64,000 nucleotides of DNA from Streptomyces sp. DHE7-1 (GTDB lineage: Bacteria > Actinomycetota > Actinomycetes > Streptomycetales > Streptomycetaceae), in the NCBI GenBank assembly GCA_016432725.1, contig JACJDG010000002.1, forward strand, positions 1 to 64,000, read 5' to 3'. Below, piece after piece: positions 1 through 9,565 of the stretch. A model generated the notes under the pieces. It saw nothing but the letters and a program-made list of their open reading frames with translations, was not told the origin of the DNA and made no database searches. A program made the translations under genes and the position numbers. Every line of letters begins with the position of its first letter. Position 1 is the first letter of the stretch.

Positions 1-1553
1 ATCGCTGGCGCCGCAGGCGCTCGGCGGCCTTCGCGTCGGAGCGCAGGCGCCGAGCGCGCTCCGCACGTGCCTCGCGCAGGGCCTGCAGTTGCTCGGGGGT
101 GGCCGCGTCCGCGAGGTGCGCCGGGCCGAGGTGGCGGCCACGGGCGTCGCAGACCTCGATCTCGTGATCGTGGTGCGGCATATAGCGCACGCGGACCTGG
201 CGGCCGGCCTGACCGGTCATCCACGCGGCGACGTAGGTGCGGCCGCGCCAGCTCACGCCGTGGCGGGTCAGCTTCCGGGACCGGCCGTCGTCCTCGAGGG
301 TGAAGGCCCACAGATCGGCGGCGGGAATGTCGGTGACAGGGGTCGGATCGGCCTGCCACGCCTGAAGCGGCGTACGGCCCGACAGGGCTTTCGGACGGTG
401 CGTGGTGTTCCACCAGTTCGTCCACGCCAGGACCTCTGCGGTGAAGTCCTTGAACGACAGGGCGGACGCCGCCCCTGCGGTACGTTGGCGCCGCTCCGAG
501 CGGGGCCCGGTGGGCCCGGCGGTGTAGCCGGGCAGGGCGGCGAACAGCATCCGGTCCGCGGCCCGGTTGAGGCTTTCCACCGTGCCCTTCAGATGCGGGC
601 TGTAGGCGGGCAGGTCTTTGACCGTCACGCCCATCGCGCCGAGTGCGGTGGTGACGGTGGCCGACAGGAAGTCCTTGCCCCGGTCCATCCTCACCAGCTC
701 CGGCACTCCCCCGGCCGGGCCGTAGGGCTCGTCCCGCACCACTGCGCGCGCGCAAGGCTGCCAGTACCGACGCGCGGAGGGATGGCCCGGGGTGACAGCG
801 GTACCGGTGATGACCTTGGTGGCAGTGTCGATGAACCAGGTGATCCACGGGCGCACCAGATCGCCGTCGGCGTCGACCAGCAGCGGGGCCTGGACGTGGT
901 CGGTCTCCCAGGCGTAGTTGCGCCATGACGGTGGCCGCTTGCCGAACACGTCATGGGCGCGTGCTGCCTCCGGTCCGATGGCGAGACCGGCGCGCTCCCC
1001 CGCCGTCAGGTCGCGGCGCAGCGCGCGCAGGAACGTCGACAGGGACGGGACCGAATCCAGCAGCGGCACCTGCGACAGGGCTGCCCCGCCCGGAACAGCC
1101 ACCGGGTCCGGCGGGAGGGGCACGGTAGCGCCGGTCGTTTGCGCTGGTGGCCCCCGGCCTCCGCTGCGGCGCGCTCTATGAGCTGGCGGTGCACTGCGGA
1201 GGCGTTGCCGTGCCAGTACGCCAGCAGCACCCGGATCTCCGCGGTGATCTCGAACCGGCCGGTGCGGCGGGCTCCGGGGTGCGCAGCCGCCGCCGGGCTC
1301 TGGGATGCCTCGGCCAGCCACCGCCACACCGTGCGCTCCGATACCCCCAGACACTCCCCCGCCAGCCGCACGTGCTGCCGCGAAAGACCGCCCCGGGCCC
1401 GCAGCGCCAGCAGACGACGCACCGCAGGCGCCCGCAGCGCAACCAGCGACTGCTTTCCAAGCACACCGGCCGGATCCCCCGGCGGTGGCAGCCGCTGCCC
1501 TCCCCGTCAAGGCCACGGCCCTCGTTGATGTCCTGCGCTCTGCTGTCCGTCAT
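1..1553 (-). pseudogene. Mu/Tn552-type DDE transposase (TniA-like), frameshifted, runs off the left edge
   Basis: The gene is read leftward and leaves the window at base 1. The N-terminus carries a helix-turn-helix with the motif ERTVWRWLAE near 1330. The integrase core follows, with the first Asp in WETDHVQAP near 920, the second in RMDRGKDF near 690 and the Glu in KGTVESLNR near 590, which fits a DDE triad. A Mu-type C-terminal beta-barrel region (RVRYMPHHDHEIEVCD) follows near 170. Frame changes near 1480 and 1140 break the reading frame. The family cuts and joins transposon ends with help from an AAA+ ATPase, and a matching ATPase lies directly upstream. Family assignment is firm; activity is doubtful because of the frameshifts. 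Confidence 0.75.
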
Positions 1554-1559
1554 CGCGCC

Positions 1560-2399
1560 GTTTCTTCTCCTCGCCGAACGGAGTGAGGCTCTCTGCCGTC
1601 GGAACCGGTGTGCGCCGGGCACGTGAGAGGGGCCGGGGCCGTCACGAGTACGGGCCAAGCGGGCGCATGCCCGGTCGATCGCGTCTCGCTCCACTCCCGC
1701 ACCGGGGTCGCGGCCCCGGGCGGCGCAGACATGCGAGGTGATCTTCGCCCAGGTACGAAGTTGCCGCGGGCGGTCTGCTCATCCACCCGCACCAGGTCGG
1801 CCGGATCAGCGTCCTCCCACACCGGGTGGAACAGACCCAACGTCCGCGCACATCCTCCGTGTCGAGGCGGCTGACCTGGTGCCAGGTCAGGACGCGGGAA
1901 CGCATCGCCGCTGCCCGGGCCAGTGCCCGCTCGCTGCCCGCCCGCACAGCACCAGGGCAGCCGTGCAACCGGGCGAGTCCCACAGCTGCCGCAAGTAGTC
2001 CAGCACCGGCGGCGACAAGCGCTGCGCGTCGTCGAGGAACAGCACACCCGGCTCGGTCAGCGCCTCCGCCAGTGCTTGGTCGGCCGGTCCGGCACGGTGG
2101 GTCAGGGACCCCGACGGCAGCCCCAGTGCCTCGCACAACGCGGCCCGCACCTGCGGCAACCCGGGCCTGACCCCCACCACCGCGCGCCCACACCGGCACC
2201 CGGCCGGGCAGCAGATGCAGAGCCTGCTCGACCGCGACCGTCTTTCCCAGCCCCGTGTCCCCGTACACGCAGCCGATCCCCGCGCGGCGACCGTGTGCCC
2301 CACCGCCTCCACCACGGCGGCCACCTGCCGCGTGGACACCAGCCGCGCCCCCGGCGCGTACAGGCGCCCCACCGGACACCCGGGGACGCGCAGCAGTCT
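1560..2399 (-). pseudogene. AAA+ ATPase of a Tn552/Tn7-type transposon (TniB/TnsC-like), frameshifted
   Basis: A Walker A motif (YGDTGLGKT) near 2245 and a Walker B motif (VLFLDDAQR) near 2040 show an AAA+ ATPase of the TniB/TnsC/IstB type, which helps target choice for the neighbouring DDE transposase. The two motifs lie in different reading frames, with a break near 2190, and a third frame carries the end (DLVRVDEQTARGNF near 1780). The gene lies between a transposase N-terminal fragment upstream and a longer transposase downstream, all leftward, as in a transposition operon. The breaks could be real decay or missed bases in G/C runs. Confidence 0.7.
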
Positions 2400-2995
2400 T
2401 CAACGCGCCGGCCCGTTCCTCACCACCCGTACCGGGTGGCATGGCGTCCGGGCCGTCCACGACCGGCGGACCGTCCGCACCTTCTGCGAAACCGAGTTCG
2501 GCCAGTGCCCGGTCATACCGGCTCGGCTCCACCCGGCCCGACGCCGGGCGGGCGATCTGAAGCGCCCGGCCCGCCCTCAGTTCGTCCTTGATCGCGCGGT
2601 GCAGCGTCGCCAACGACGGCACAAACTCCGCTCCCCAGTGGTCCAGCACTCCCTCGTCCTGCGCCCGGACCATCCTGCGGCGCAGCTCGGCGACGTTCCC
2701 CCCACCTGGGTGAGTACCTCCCACAAGGCGTCGCCCACCGTGAACCCGCCCTGCCGCGGCCGGGCCTCCACCGCCCCTCGCGTCCCTCGGCCAGCCACCG
2801 CCATACCGTCCGCTCCGTCACCCCGCCAGCCCGGCCGCGATCCGCACGTGCAACGACGACAGGCCACCCTCACCCCGGTCCACCGCCAGCAGCCGCCGTA
2901 CCACCACACCCCGCGCCAACGGCACACCCCCGGCCGGCACAGCCCCAGCCGACCCCGCCCCGGGCTCACCCGCCGAACCCGCTTGAACCGTCATA
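2400..2995 (-). pseudogene. N-terminal fragment of a second TniA-like transposase
   Basis: From an ATG at 2995 the frame gives a basic N-terminus and a helix-turn-helix ending in VTERTVWRWLAEG near 2805, the same motif as in the transposase at 1-1553. A second helix region (VPSLATLHRAIKDELRAG) follows near 2600. The catalytic core is absent: the reading passes straight into the ATPase. A lost base in a G run near 2820 breaks the frame. I infer an internal deletion that joined the front of one transposase to its partner ATPase. Confidence 0.6.
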
Positions 2996-3672
2996 CGGGC
3001 CAGCCCACCCGACCCGCCGACCCCTCACATAGGAACAGCGAAACCCATGACAGCCAGAACCAACCTGCTAGCCACACCGCAACAGCCGCTTGGTCACCCC
3101 ATGACAGCAGCCACAACCCGCCCCACACCCGCTACCAGACATCCACTCCGCGATTCCGCTGACGCCCACCCGCTGCACCCCAACGCCCAATCACACTGAA
3201 CGCGCCGGACGGCAGCTCCTGGTCGGCATATGCAGCGGGGAGGAAGCCGTGCTGGCGCGGGCGTTGCCGTCCTGGACGGAAGAGGATGCAAGCTACCGCC
3301 GAGGCTGGTGAATCGGTGGGGCTGTGGCGATCGCCGAGTCTTTACGCGCTCGGACTACCTACAACCCGCCCGGGCCGCGCCCCACACACAACACGTAAGC
3401 CCGCTTACAAGCCATGCCTCGCCACTGTCTGCGGTCCGGCGAGCGGCACCAGGGGTGAACTCCCGTCGATCCTCCGGCGACTGGTCCCGCGGCGTGCTCG
3501 TGACCGTTTGAGCAGCGGTTCTGCAGGGCGGGCTGTCCTCGAAGCCTTTGGCATGCGCTGGTAGCTGCCGGGCCGGGTCGTCCGCAGGCCCGGTTCCCGC
3601 AGCATGAACCTCGGTGTGCTTCCGGTGCATTGCTGCTGCTCAGTGCGGCATTGCACCATTCGGCAGAAACAT
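2996..3672. other. intergenic stretch without a supported gene
   Basis: Short overlapping reading frames exist on both strands, but none has a recognisable motif, a convincing ribosome binding site or steady codon use. The stretch separates the transposon relic from the sigma-like gene and ends at the hairpin at 3673. Confidence 0.4.
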
Positions 3673-3710
3673 TTGAGCCCGCACCAATTCCCGTGCGGGC
3701 TCAACTTTTT
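3673..3710 (+). terminator. rho-independent terminator or attenuator
   Basis: A perfect 12-bp stem (TTGAGCCCGCAC at 3673-3684 pairing with 3693-3704), an 8-nt loop, then CTTTTT. No gene was found just upstream on this strand, so it may insulate or attenuate the gene starting at 3861. Confidence 0.75.
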
Positions 3711-3860
3711 CGCCTCGTCAGAAAGTTTTTTGCTCGCTCGTGTGACGTTCGCACTTTCAGCCCGCATAGAAGCCAACGAGCGCGTACAACCAGATCTCTG
3801 TTCCTCGCGCGCGAGTTGAAACTGACGGCTCGGAGGGGCAGCTCAAGACGGGAGGGTTAC

Positions 3861-4686
3861 ATGACAAACGAGATGTCAGCCGCTGAGGTCCTGGACGACA
3901 TCCTTCCGGAACCGCGTACGGCGCGCATCGCGCGTGACGTCGCGGTGGTGGAAGGGCTGGCCGCACACGGCTTCGAGGGCCCGGTCTACAAGACGTTCGA
4001 GGACCGGCTGTGTCGTGAGGCCTGGCCGGCGCTGCGGGGCATGCTGCGCACGGGCCTGCTCATCCAGCTGTCCGTGAAGTGGTTCACCGACCGCCAGATC
4101 GTCTTCTTCGTGCCCCCTGACCACAAGGACCTGCTGCGCACCAGCGGCCTGGAGCGGGACGAGCTGCTCGTCGACATCGTGCTGCCGGCGCTGCGGAAGT
4201 TCCGCCTCAAGGCGCTGATGGCGGCGGCTGGAACCCCGAGTATCGGGGCCGAAGGGTCCCGGATGCCTGACGTCGTACTTCATCGGGCTGTGCATCCTGG
4301 AGTTCCGTCGCGCCTACCTGAAGTGGGCCAAGCAGCGGGCGCGGCTGGCGGAGCAGGAGGCCGTCCTGCTGGACCCGGAGGCGTTCTTCCGTCTGCGTCC
4401 CGCGCTGCCGCACCTCGCGGAGCCCGAGGTCGTGCTGTTCACGGGGCCGTTCATGGAGTTGCTCGATACTCAGCCGGCCGAGACGCAGGCCGTGGTGCGC
4501 CTGACGTTCGAGGGCTACGTGGACAGCGAGATCGCCGAGAAGCTCAGGTCGACGGTCGGCGCCGTGCGCAACCGCCGGTCACGCTTCCGCACGGTCCTCT
4601 ATGAGGCGGCCCGCGAGCGCCGGATCTGGATCCCGGCGCCGCTGCACGTCGACGGCGATCGCACGAGCCAGCGGAGTGCCGCGTGA
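3861..4686 (+). pseudogene. sigma-70-family-like regulator with a frameshift
   Basis: An ATG at 3861 follows GGGAGG. The first 130 codons read MTNEMSAAEVLDDILPEPRT onward. After about 4230 the frame is lost and resumes in another frame at GCLTSYFIGLCILEF (4261) through to the stop at 4686. The resumed part ends with a sigma region-4-like helix-turn-helix (EGYVDSEIAEKLRSTVGAVR near 4515-4575). The organisation matches the sigma-70-family-like regulators common in Streptomyces, which recognise promoters with RNA polymerase. The next gene starts inside the stop codon (GTGA overlap), so the two are cotranscribed. The indels near 4230-4260 lie in G/C-rich sequence and may not be real. Confidence 0.6.
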
Positions 4687-4889
4687 CCACGCATGACGTG
4701 TTGTTCCTGATGCTCACCGTGCTGGTCCTGGTACTGGCCTCGGTTCTCGTAAGCATCATCGGCTTCGGCCTGGCCCGGTGGACCGGCGCTGCGGTGCCCG
4801 ACGCCGTCAGCCGTGCTGCCCTCGCCTTCGCGGGCACGCTGACGATCGGCGTGGCCCTCCTCGGCGTGCTGATCACTGCGGTCAAGTAG
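4683..4889 (+). CDS. small membrane protein, 68 aa
   Basis: The GTG start overlaps the stop of the sigma-like gene by GTGA. The product has two hydrophobic segments, roughly residues 6-28 and 43-66, separated by a short polar linker (ARWTGAAVPDAVSRAA), so it should sit in the membrane as a hairpin. No enzymatic motif is visible. A related protein (IGFGIARL motif) is encoded at 58819-59025. Coupling to a sigma-like regulator suggests a membrane partner or sensor, but this is inference. Confidence 0.6.
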   Translation: MTTHDVLFLMLTVLVLVLASVLVSIIGFGLARWTGAAVPDAVSRAALAFAGTLTIGVALLGVLITAVK

Positions 4890-4950
4890 CGCAACAAGCT
4901 CCACGGCCGAGCGTCACGGACGCCCGCATTACGACATACCCCATACGCCG

Positions 4951-4982
4951 GCGGAGGCCCAGGCTCTGGCCCGGGCCTCCGC
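4951..4982 (+). terminator. hairpin terminator, no T tract
   Basis: A perfect 10-bp stem (GCGGAGGCCC at 4951-4960 with 4973-4982) lies 61 nt after the membrane-protein stop. The lack of a T tract is common in Streptomyces terminators. Confidence 0.5.
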
Positions 4983-5212
4983 GGGTTGCGCGGCTTGGGC
5001 GGTGGCGGTGTAACACACGGCCCATCTGCTGCTGTCGGGCATTCGACTCGCTCGACTCAGGGTGCGACGGCGGTCCGCTCCCCGTTTACAGCGGGCCTGC
5101 GCCACTAGCGACCGTGCTCGGCACAGTCCCGTCAATCACGCCGCACCGCCATCCCTCCTGCTGCCCGCCCCTGCTTGCCCACGCTCACCGCCTCGCCTCC
5201 TGGAGCCAGCCC

Positions 5213-5554
5213 ATGACGACGCCCCGCGTCCACGACGTTCTCACCATCGCCGCTGCCAGCCTGACAGCGCTGAGCAAGGCCCCTCTCTGGCTCGCGCTCA
5301 CCATCGCGCTCCCCCCGGTGCTGATCGCCCTGGCACGGATCTTCAACGAGGTACTTGCCGGGATCTCCCGCTACCGCACGGCTTCGATGAGATGCAGGCA
5401 GGAAGACAGACTCCTGAGCGGGGCCACCGACATCGGCACCGCGCTTGCCTACCTCGAGCGAGTACAGGCTTCGCCCCTTGCCCCGTCTGCAGTGGGCGAA
5501 CCGATATCGACGCCCACGAACGTGGCCGACCCCCCACCCGCTACACCGCCATGA
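5213..5554 (+). CDS. hypothetical membrane protein, 113 aa
   Basis: The ATG at 5213 follows GGAG. One clear membrane segment lies at about residues 24-45 (LWLALTIALPPVLIALARIF), followed by a polar, Pro-rich tail. No domain is recognised. The long frame upstream of this ATG has no better start and no hydrophobic or conserved content, so I begin at 5213. Confidence 0.45.
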   Translation: MTTPRVHDVLTIAAASLTALSKAPLWLALTIALPPVLIALARIFNEVLAGISRYRTASMRCRQEDRLLSGATDIGTALAYLERVQASPLAPSAVGEPISTPTNVADPPPATPP

Positions 5555-5696
5555 CCCCCACAGCCGAATCCGGGGCGAGTGAGAGTGCCGCGGACGGACG
5601 ACCATCGTCCTCAACGACCGTCCCCCGACCGCCGACTCCTCGTCTTTCTCCGCGCCCCTCACAGGCAGTCGTTCCTATGCTGAGGCGCCCAGGCGA

Positions 5697-6145
5697 CTGA
5701 AGGCCCAGCGCAGCATCTCCTGGTCGACGCGGGTGCGGCCGGTGCGGGCAAGTGCGGTGCAGGTGTGGGCGGTCAGTCTCGCCCAGGCGCGGAAGTTGCC
5801 GTGCGCGGCGCGGCTGTGGGCGAAGGTGCGTCGGTGTAGTCGGCGGCGGCGAGTTCACGCTCGGCTTGGGCGGCCGTGACGGCTCCCAGCCGCTGGGCGG
5901 GCTCCGCGCTGGTGGTGGGGCCAATCGCTGGCGCCGCAGGCGCTCGGCGGCCTTCGCGTCGGCGCGCGGACGTCGGGCGCGCTCCGCACGTGCCTCGCGT
6001 AGTGCCTGCAACTGCTCGGGGTGGCCGCGTCCGCGAGGTGCGCCGGGCCGAGGTGGCGGCCACGGGCGTCGCAGACCTCGATCTCGTGGTCGTGGTGCGG
6101 CATGTAGCGCACGCGGACCTCGCGGCCGGCCTGGCCAGTTCATCG
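5697..6145 (-). pseudogene. relic of the Tn552-type transposon: transposase C-terminus joined to ATPase C-terminus
   Basis: Read leftward from 6145, the segment gives the Mu-type C-terminal region (RVRYMPHHDHEIEVCD, then ERLRRQR) found at 220-1. It then passes into an ATPase-type C-terminus (HGNFRAWARLTAHTCTALA near 5800), which matches the GNFRTWAK region of the ATPase near 1740. Frames change near 5920 and 5800. The front of the transposase and most of the ATPase are missing. Confidence 0.6.
5923..6143. repeat. direct repeat of bases 1-220
   Basis: Bases 1-220 and 5923-6143 are near-identical and in the same orientation, beginning with the same ATCGCTGGCGCCGCAGGCGC. They differ by scattered substitutions and a one-base G-run difference. 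Both encode the transposase C-terminal region. Homologous recombination between them would remove about 5.9 kb. Confidence 0.85.
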
Positions 6146-6214
6146 AGTTCCGCGCTGCCGACCGGCTCTGACGACAGCGTGATGCTGTCGACGGGGCTCG
6201 CGGATGTTCGAGAT

Positions 6215-6610
6215 CTACAGGTCGAACTCGAGGTGCTCGATGTCTGTGAACCGGACTTCCTCCAGGCTCCCGGCGCGGCGGCCGCCGTCTTGGAAGTACA
6301 CCTCCTTGAGTGCCTCAGCGGCGAGTTCCTGGAGGCGCTGCTCGGTGGCGCCCTGTTCCTGGGCTTCGAAGAGGCGCGCCGCGTGCTGCGGGGGCAGGGC
6401 GACGGTCAGGTGCCGGATGCGGTCCTGGTCCGTCGACCCGATCGGGCGGTGTAGCCGAGGCGGGCGCGGGTGTCGATGACGATGCCGCCGGTCGTCGCCG
6501 CCCGCTCCTTGGCCTTGGCACGGATTTGCGGCTGCCAGCGCGCCTTCACCTCGCGCTCCAGGCGCGCGGCGAGGTCCGGACGCGGCTTTCTGATCTGGTC
6601 CTCCGACCGA
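6215..6610 (-). pseudogene. tpg: C-terminal fragment of telomere terminal protein Tpg
   Basis: The fragment reads from DQIRKPRPDLAARLEREV through KARWQPQIRAKAKERAATTG and IVIDTRARLGYTA to YFQDGGRRAG and TDIEHLEFDL at the stop. This order and the C-terminal ending match Tpg, the roughly 185-residue protein covalently bound to the 5' ends of linear Streptomyces chromosomes and plasmids, where it primes telomere patching. About the first 50 residues, which hold the DNA-binding helix, are missing and are replaced by an IS701-type sequence. One base is missing from a C run near 6450, which breaks the frame. I infer an insertion or recombination that beheaded tpg; the partner gene tap was not seen. 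Confidence 0.7.
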
Positions 6611-6970
6611 CGCCTGGCCGCACTTGGGAAACGACACATCGTCGATCACCCACACCTCAGGGCGGACCGCCTCGCACAACCGCTCGGCGATCCGCCGCCG
6701 CACCGGCAACGGGTCCCACGGCGACTGGTTCACGAACTGCTGCAGAGCCTGCATGTTCCCGTCCGGCAGCCGCTCGGCCATCGGCTGGATCGACTTCCGC
6801 CGGCCGTCCAGCATCAGACCCCGCAGATAACACGCGCCCCACCGCCGCTGATCCCGCCGCGGCACCGAAGCGAACACATCGGCAACGAACTCCGATAACT
6901 CAGCCCGGAGCCGTTCCACCTCCCCAGCCTCATGCCAGAAAGATGCCCACCACCAGGCGAGATCACCCAA
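6610..6970 (-). pseudogene. IS701-family transposase, N-terminal fragment
   Basis: About 119 residues from an ATG at 6970 carry the IS701-type N-terminus: RRWGACYLRGLMLDGRRKSI, QALQQFVNQSPWDP, and the beginning of the catalytic domain with VIDDVSFPK containing the first acidic residues. The rest of the roughly 400-residue transposase is absent and the sequence continues into the Tpg fragment. No terminal inverted repeat was found at the junction. Confidence 0.7.
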
Positions 6971-7079
6971 GGTAACGAAGCACTACTAGGCGGGTGGGGC
7001 GCCGGGCTGGAGGGTGTGTCCGAGCGACCATCCCGCCGAGGCACGCACGGTCGACCGTCATGAGCTCTAGCATCAGCGG

Positions 7080-7826
7080 GTGAACGACAACGAGGAGCAG
7101 GCCCGTTTCTTCGTCCGCACGTGGGCCGAAGCGGTGCTGCGGCAGGCTGAGCGAGCCCAGGCGATACGGCGCAAGGCAGGTCAGGACGACCGCAATTACG
7201 AGCGGATGGAGGACTGGAGCCCCCCGATGGAAGTGCTCGAGGAGAACTTTCGCGCCCAGTGGGCCGAGGAACACCAACTTGTCTGGGCCGCGCACCAGCT
7301 TGAACGGTGGGATACCCGTCTACGCCGCGAGCGCGGACAGGAACCTCGTAAGGAAGACCCCTTCCTGAAGGACGTACGAGACGCCCTGGAGCACCTGGAC
7401 GAAGTTGACTTCACCCAGGGCCAGGCCAGATCCCCGGTTCCGGTGAAGGGAAAGGAGTACATCGGGCGTGCCATCAGAAAACTGCCAGGCGGAGCTCTCG
7501 ACCTCCACTTGTCCGGAGCGGCTCTGGTGGGTGGCGTCCCCCCACAGGCCATCGAAGCGCGCGCTCTAGAAGCGGTGCGGGCCGTGGAGCAGGAGCTGGA
7601 ACAGGAACAGCGCGAGCAGCAAGCCGCGTTCATTCACACGGCCGAGCACGATCCAGAACTACGAGACCTTGTGCAACAGATCGCCGACTTCTACGCACAC
7701 CCCGAACGCCTGATAGGCCCGCCTCTCGCGAGCGGAGGCAACCTTGCCCCGGCAACAAAAGGGGAGGAAACCGCTGCGACACCTTCCCCCGGTACGACAG
7801 GCGTGTCCGGGACACCGGACGACTGA
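7080..7826 (+). CDS. hypothetical acidic protein, 248 aa
   Basis: Starts at GTG 7080. The product is polar and largely helical, with many Glu/Gln/Arg residues and a probable coiled coil at about residues 165-185 (VRAVEQELEQEQREQQ). There is no signal peptide or membrane segment, and I recognise no domain. Codon third positions are mostly G or C, as in real genes here. It stands alone between the IS701/tpg relic and a leftward gene pair. Confidence 0.55.
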   Translation: MNDNEEQARFFVRTWAEAVLRQAERAQAIRRKAGQDDRNYERMEDWSPPMEVLEENFRAQWAEEHQLVWAAHQLERWDTRLRRERGQEPRKEDPFLKDVRDALEHLDEVDFTQGQARSPVPVKGKEYIGRAIRKLPGGALDLHLSGAALVGGVPPQAIEARALEAVRAVEQELEQEQREQQAAFIHTAEHDPELRDLVQQIADFYAHPERLIGPPLASGGNLAPATKGEETAATPSPGTTGVSGTPDD

Positions 7827-7885
7827 ACCAGCATGTGCCAAACCAATGGTGACGGTACGGCGTCATGGTTGCGGGCTTGCGGCCG

Positions 7886-8082
7886 TTACGGTGGGCGGTC
7901 AGGAGCGGGGCGTCGGAAGAGGCGGTTGCCGGTCGGCAGTTTCCCGTCCTGGGCCTGAGCGGATGCTGCGGCGGCACGCTCGCGATCGTTGAGGCAGGGG
8001 CGGCACTCGCTGCCGGGGGCGATGCCGGCCTCGGGGGGGGTAGACGGCGTGCCCGCAGGTCGGGCAGGAACACTTGCGTCAT
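7886..8082 (-). CDS. small zinc-ribbon protein, frame disturbed
   Basis: The ATG at 8082 overlaps the stop of the next gene upstream (ATGA). A Cys-rich frame reads KCSCPTCGHAVYP, then a second pair in SECRPCLNDRERA, giving four or five Cys able to bind one zinc ion. The frame with the start and the frame with the Cys residues differ, and the Cys frame also crosses a run of eight C at 8033-8040, so at least one indel is present. Function unknown; a small metal-binding partner of the upstream protein is possible. Confidence 0.4.
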
Positions 8083-8537
8083 GCCGCTGCCGCTGCGCCG
8101 GCCGATCCGAAGACGTCGTCGAAGCGGTGCGCCTGCTCTGTGCGTACGAGGTGGAACGCGCCGCTGCGGTGGCGCAGGGCGTGGGCGGCCGGAGTGAGGA
8201 CCTTTAGGTCGCCAAAGACGTAGTACAGGGGGTCGGTGCGTGGGCCGCGGTGAAGAAGAGGCCAGCGGTCACGGTGTCGGCGCTGACGGCGTAGCGGTCG
8301 GTGTCGGTGCTGGCATGCGGTCTTTGGCGTCGATGGTGACGAGGTCGGCGCCGCGGGCGGCGATGAGGTCGGGAAGTGCCGCAGGGCGGAGCGGGTCCGG
8401 CGCAGGGCTTCCCGTATGGCGGGCGGGTAGGTGCCTTGTCCGCAGGACTGGACGGTCCAGCCGCGGGCGCGCAGCGCGGCTGCCACCCGACGTTCATGCA
8501 TGTCGCCTATCGCCTGGCGGTCCTGCCACTGCGTCAC
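8079..8537 (-). pseudogene. PD-(D/E)XK-like endonuclease-type protein, frameshifted
   Basis: A GTG at 8537 starts MTQWQDRQAIGDMHERRVAA, then ARGWTV, a DLIAARGADLVTIDAKD segment and an LYYVFGDLKVLTP C-terminal part. The spacing of Glu in MHERRV, Asp in ADLVTIDAKD and Lys resembles a PD-(D/E)XK nuclease fold. The frame breaks three times (near 8375, 8310 and 8235). Each time one added C in an existing C run restores a continuous protein of about 152 residues, so I suspect missed bases. It ends in an ATGA overlap with the zinc-ribbon gene. Family assignment rests on motif spacing only. Confidence 0.45.
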
Positions 8538-8630
8538 CCTGGTTCCCCTTCGGTTAAGTTCCGCGATCCCTGTGCGTGATACGAAGGATTCATAGTTCGT
8601 CCTACCCTCCTGGACGCTATGATGCTCCTC

Positions 8631-9565
8631 ATGGCGGCATACGTTGACCCACGGTTTCGTCCCACTCTGTGGCCTGGAACGCCCGTGCCGACACCGGAGT
8701 TGATGCCTCTTCACGAGGCGCGGGCCCACGGTGAATGGATCGTTTGGACCCCGCAGGCCCGTTCCCGTTCGCACACGGTCCCCGTGCCGGAGGACTTCTA
8801 CCTGCGCGAGTTCATGGAGGTCGACCCCGAGGACCTCGACGCCGTAGCCGCCTTGATGCGCACTTACGGACATCTCGGCGGCAGCATCAACACCGGCAGT
8901 TGGGACGAAGACGAGTACGAGCGGCTCAAGGAACTCACCGAGCGCGAACACCCCCGCGCGCCGTTCGCCCTGCACGGCGAACTGGCCACGCTCTACATGA
9001 CGGAGGCACAGGCCGCCATCACCACCTGGCTGGCCCTGCGCCGCGAGGGCGGCCTCGACGCGCTCGTCGAGCCCGAGGTCTCCGAGGAACAACTGGCCCA
9101 ATGGCGTGCCGAGAACACACACCAGGAGGAGGTATGGCCTCGGGACCTGGACCACCTACGCGAGCTCACCCTGGAATTCAGGATCATGCAATTGGAGAGT
9201 GAGCTGAACGCCGCGCTGAAGCGGTTCAGCATCGGCATCGGCGGCCTGGACGACCGCTACCCCACCATCCTCGCCGTGGCGTTCCTCCAGCTCTACAACC
9301 ATCTCGCCGAGGACGCCACCATCCGCGAGTGCGCGAATGAGACCTGCCGCCGCAGCTTCGTACGCCAGCGCGGGCGCGCCGAGTACGGGCAGAACCGCAC
9401 CAGCGGCATCAAGTACTGCACCCGCGAGTGCGCCCGTGCCCAAGCGCAGCGCGAACTGCGTCGGCGCCGCAAGCAGCAGACTCCCCGCTACAGCAGCCGC
9501 CACCCCAGAGCCCGGAGCAGCGGGACAGCCCCGAGCCTGCCGGCCAGGCGGGAGATGCGTCGTGA
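8631..9565 (+). CDS. zinc-finger (CGNR-like) protein upstream of the helicase
   Basis: The product starts [16 protein letters not shown]; ATGs at 8619 and 8622 are alternatives. The C-terminal part has [20 protein letters not shown] and later [20 protein letters not shown], a Cys4 arrangement like the CGNR-type finger, followed by a basic tail suited to nucleic-acid binding. The original frame stays open into the next gene. A one-base shift near 9475 gives a natural stop at 9563-9565 that overlaps the helicase GTG (GTGA), which I consider the true end. Tight coupling suggests it works with the helicase. Confidence 0.5.

Noticed and set aside
3673..3710. Riboswitch or RNA thermometer
   Set aside because: A single perfect hairpin followed by T residues fits a plain terminator; no alternative pairing or conserved aptamer core was seen.
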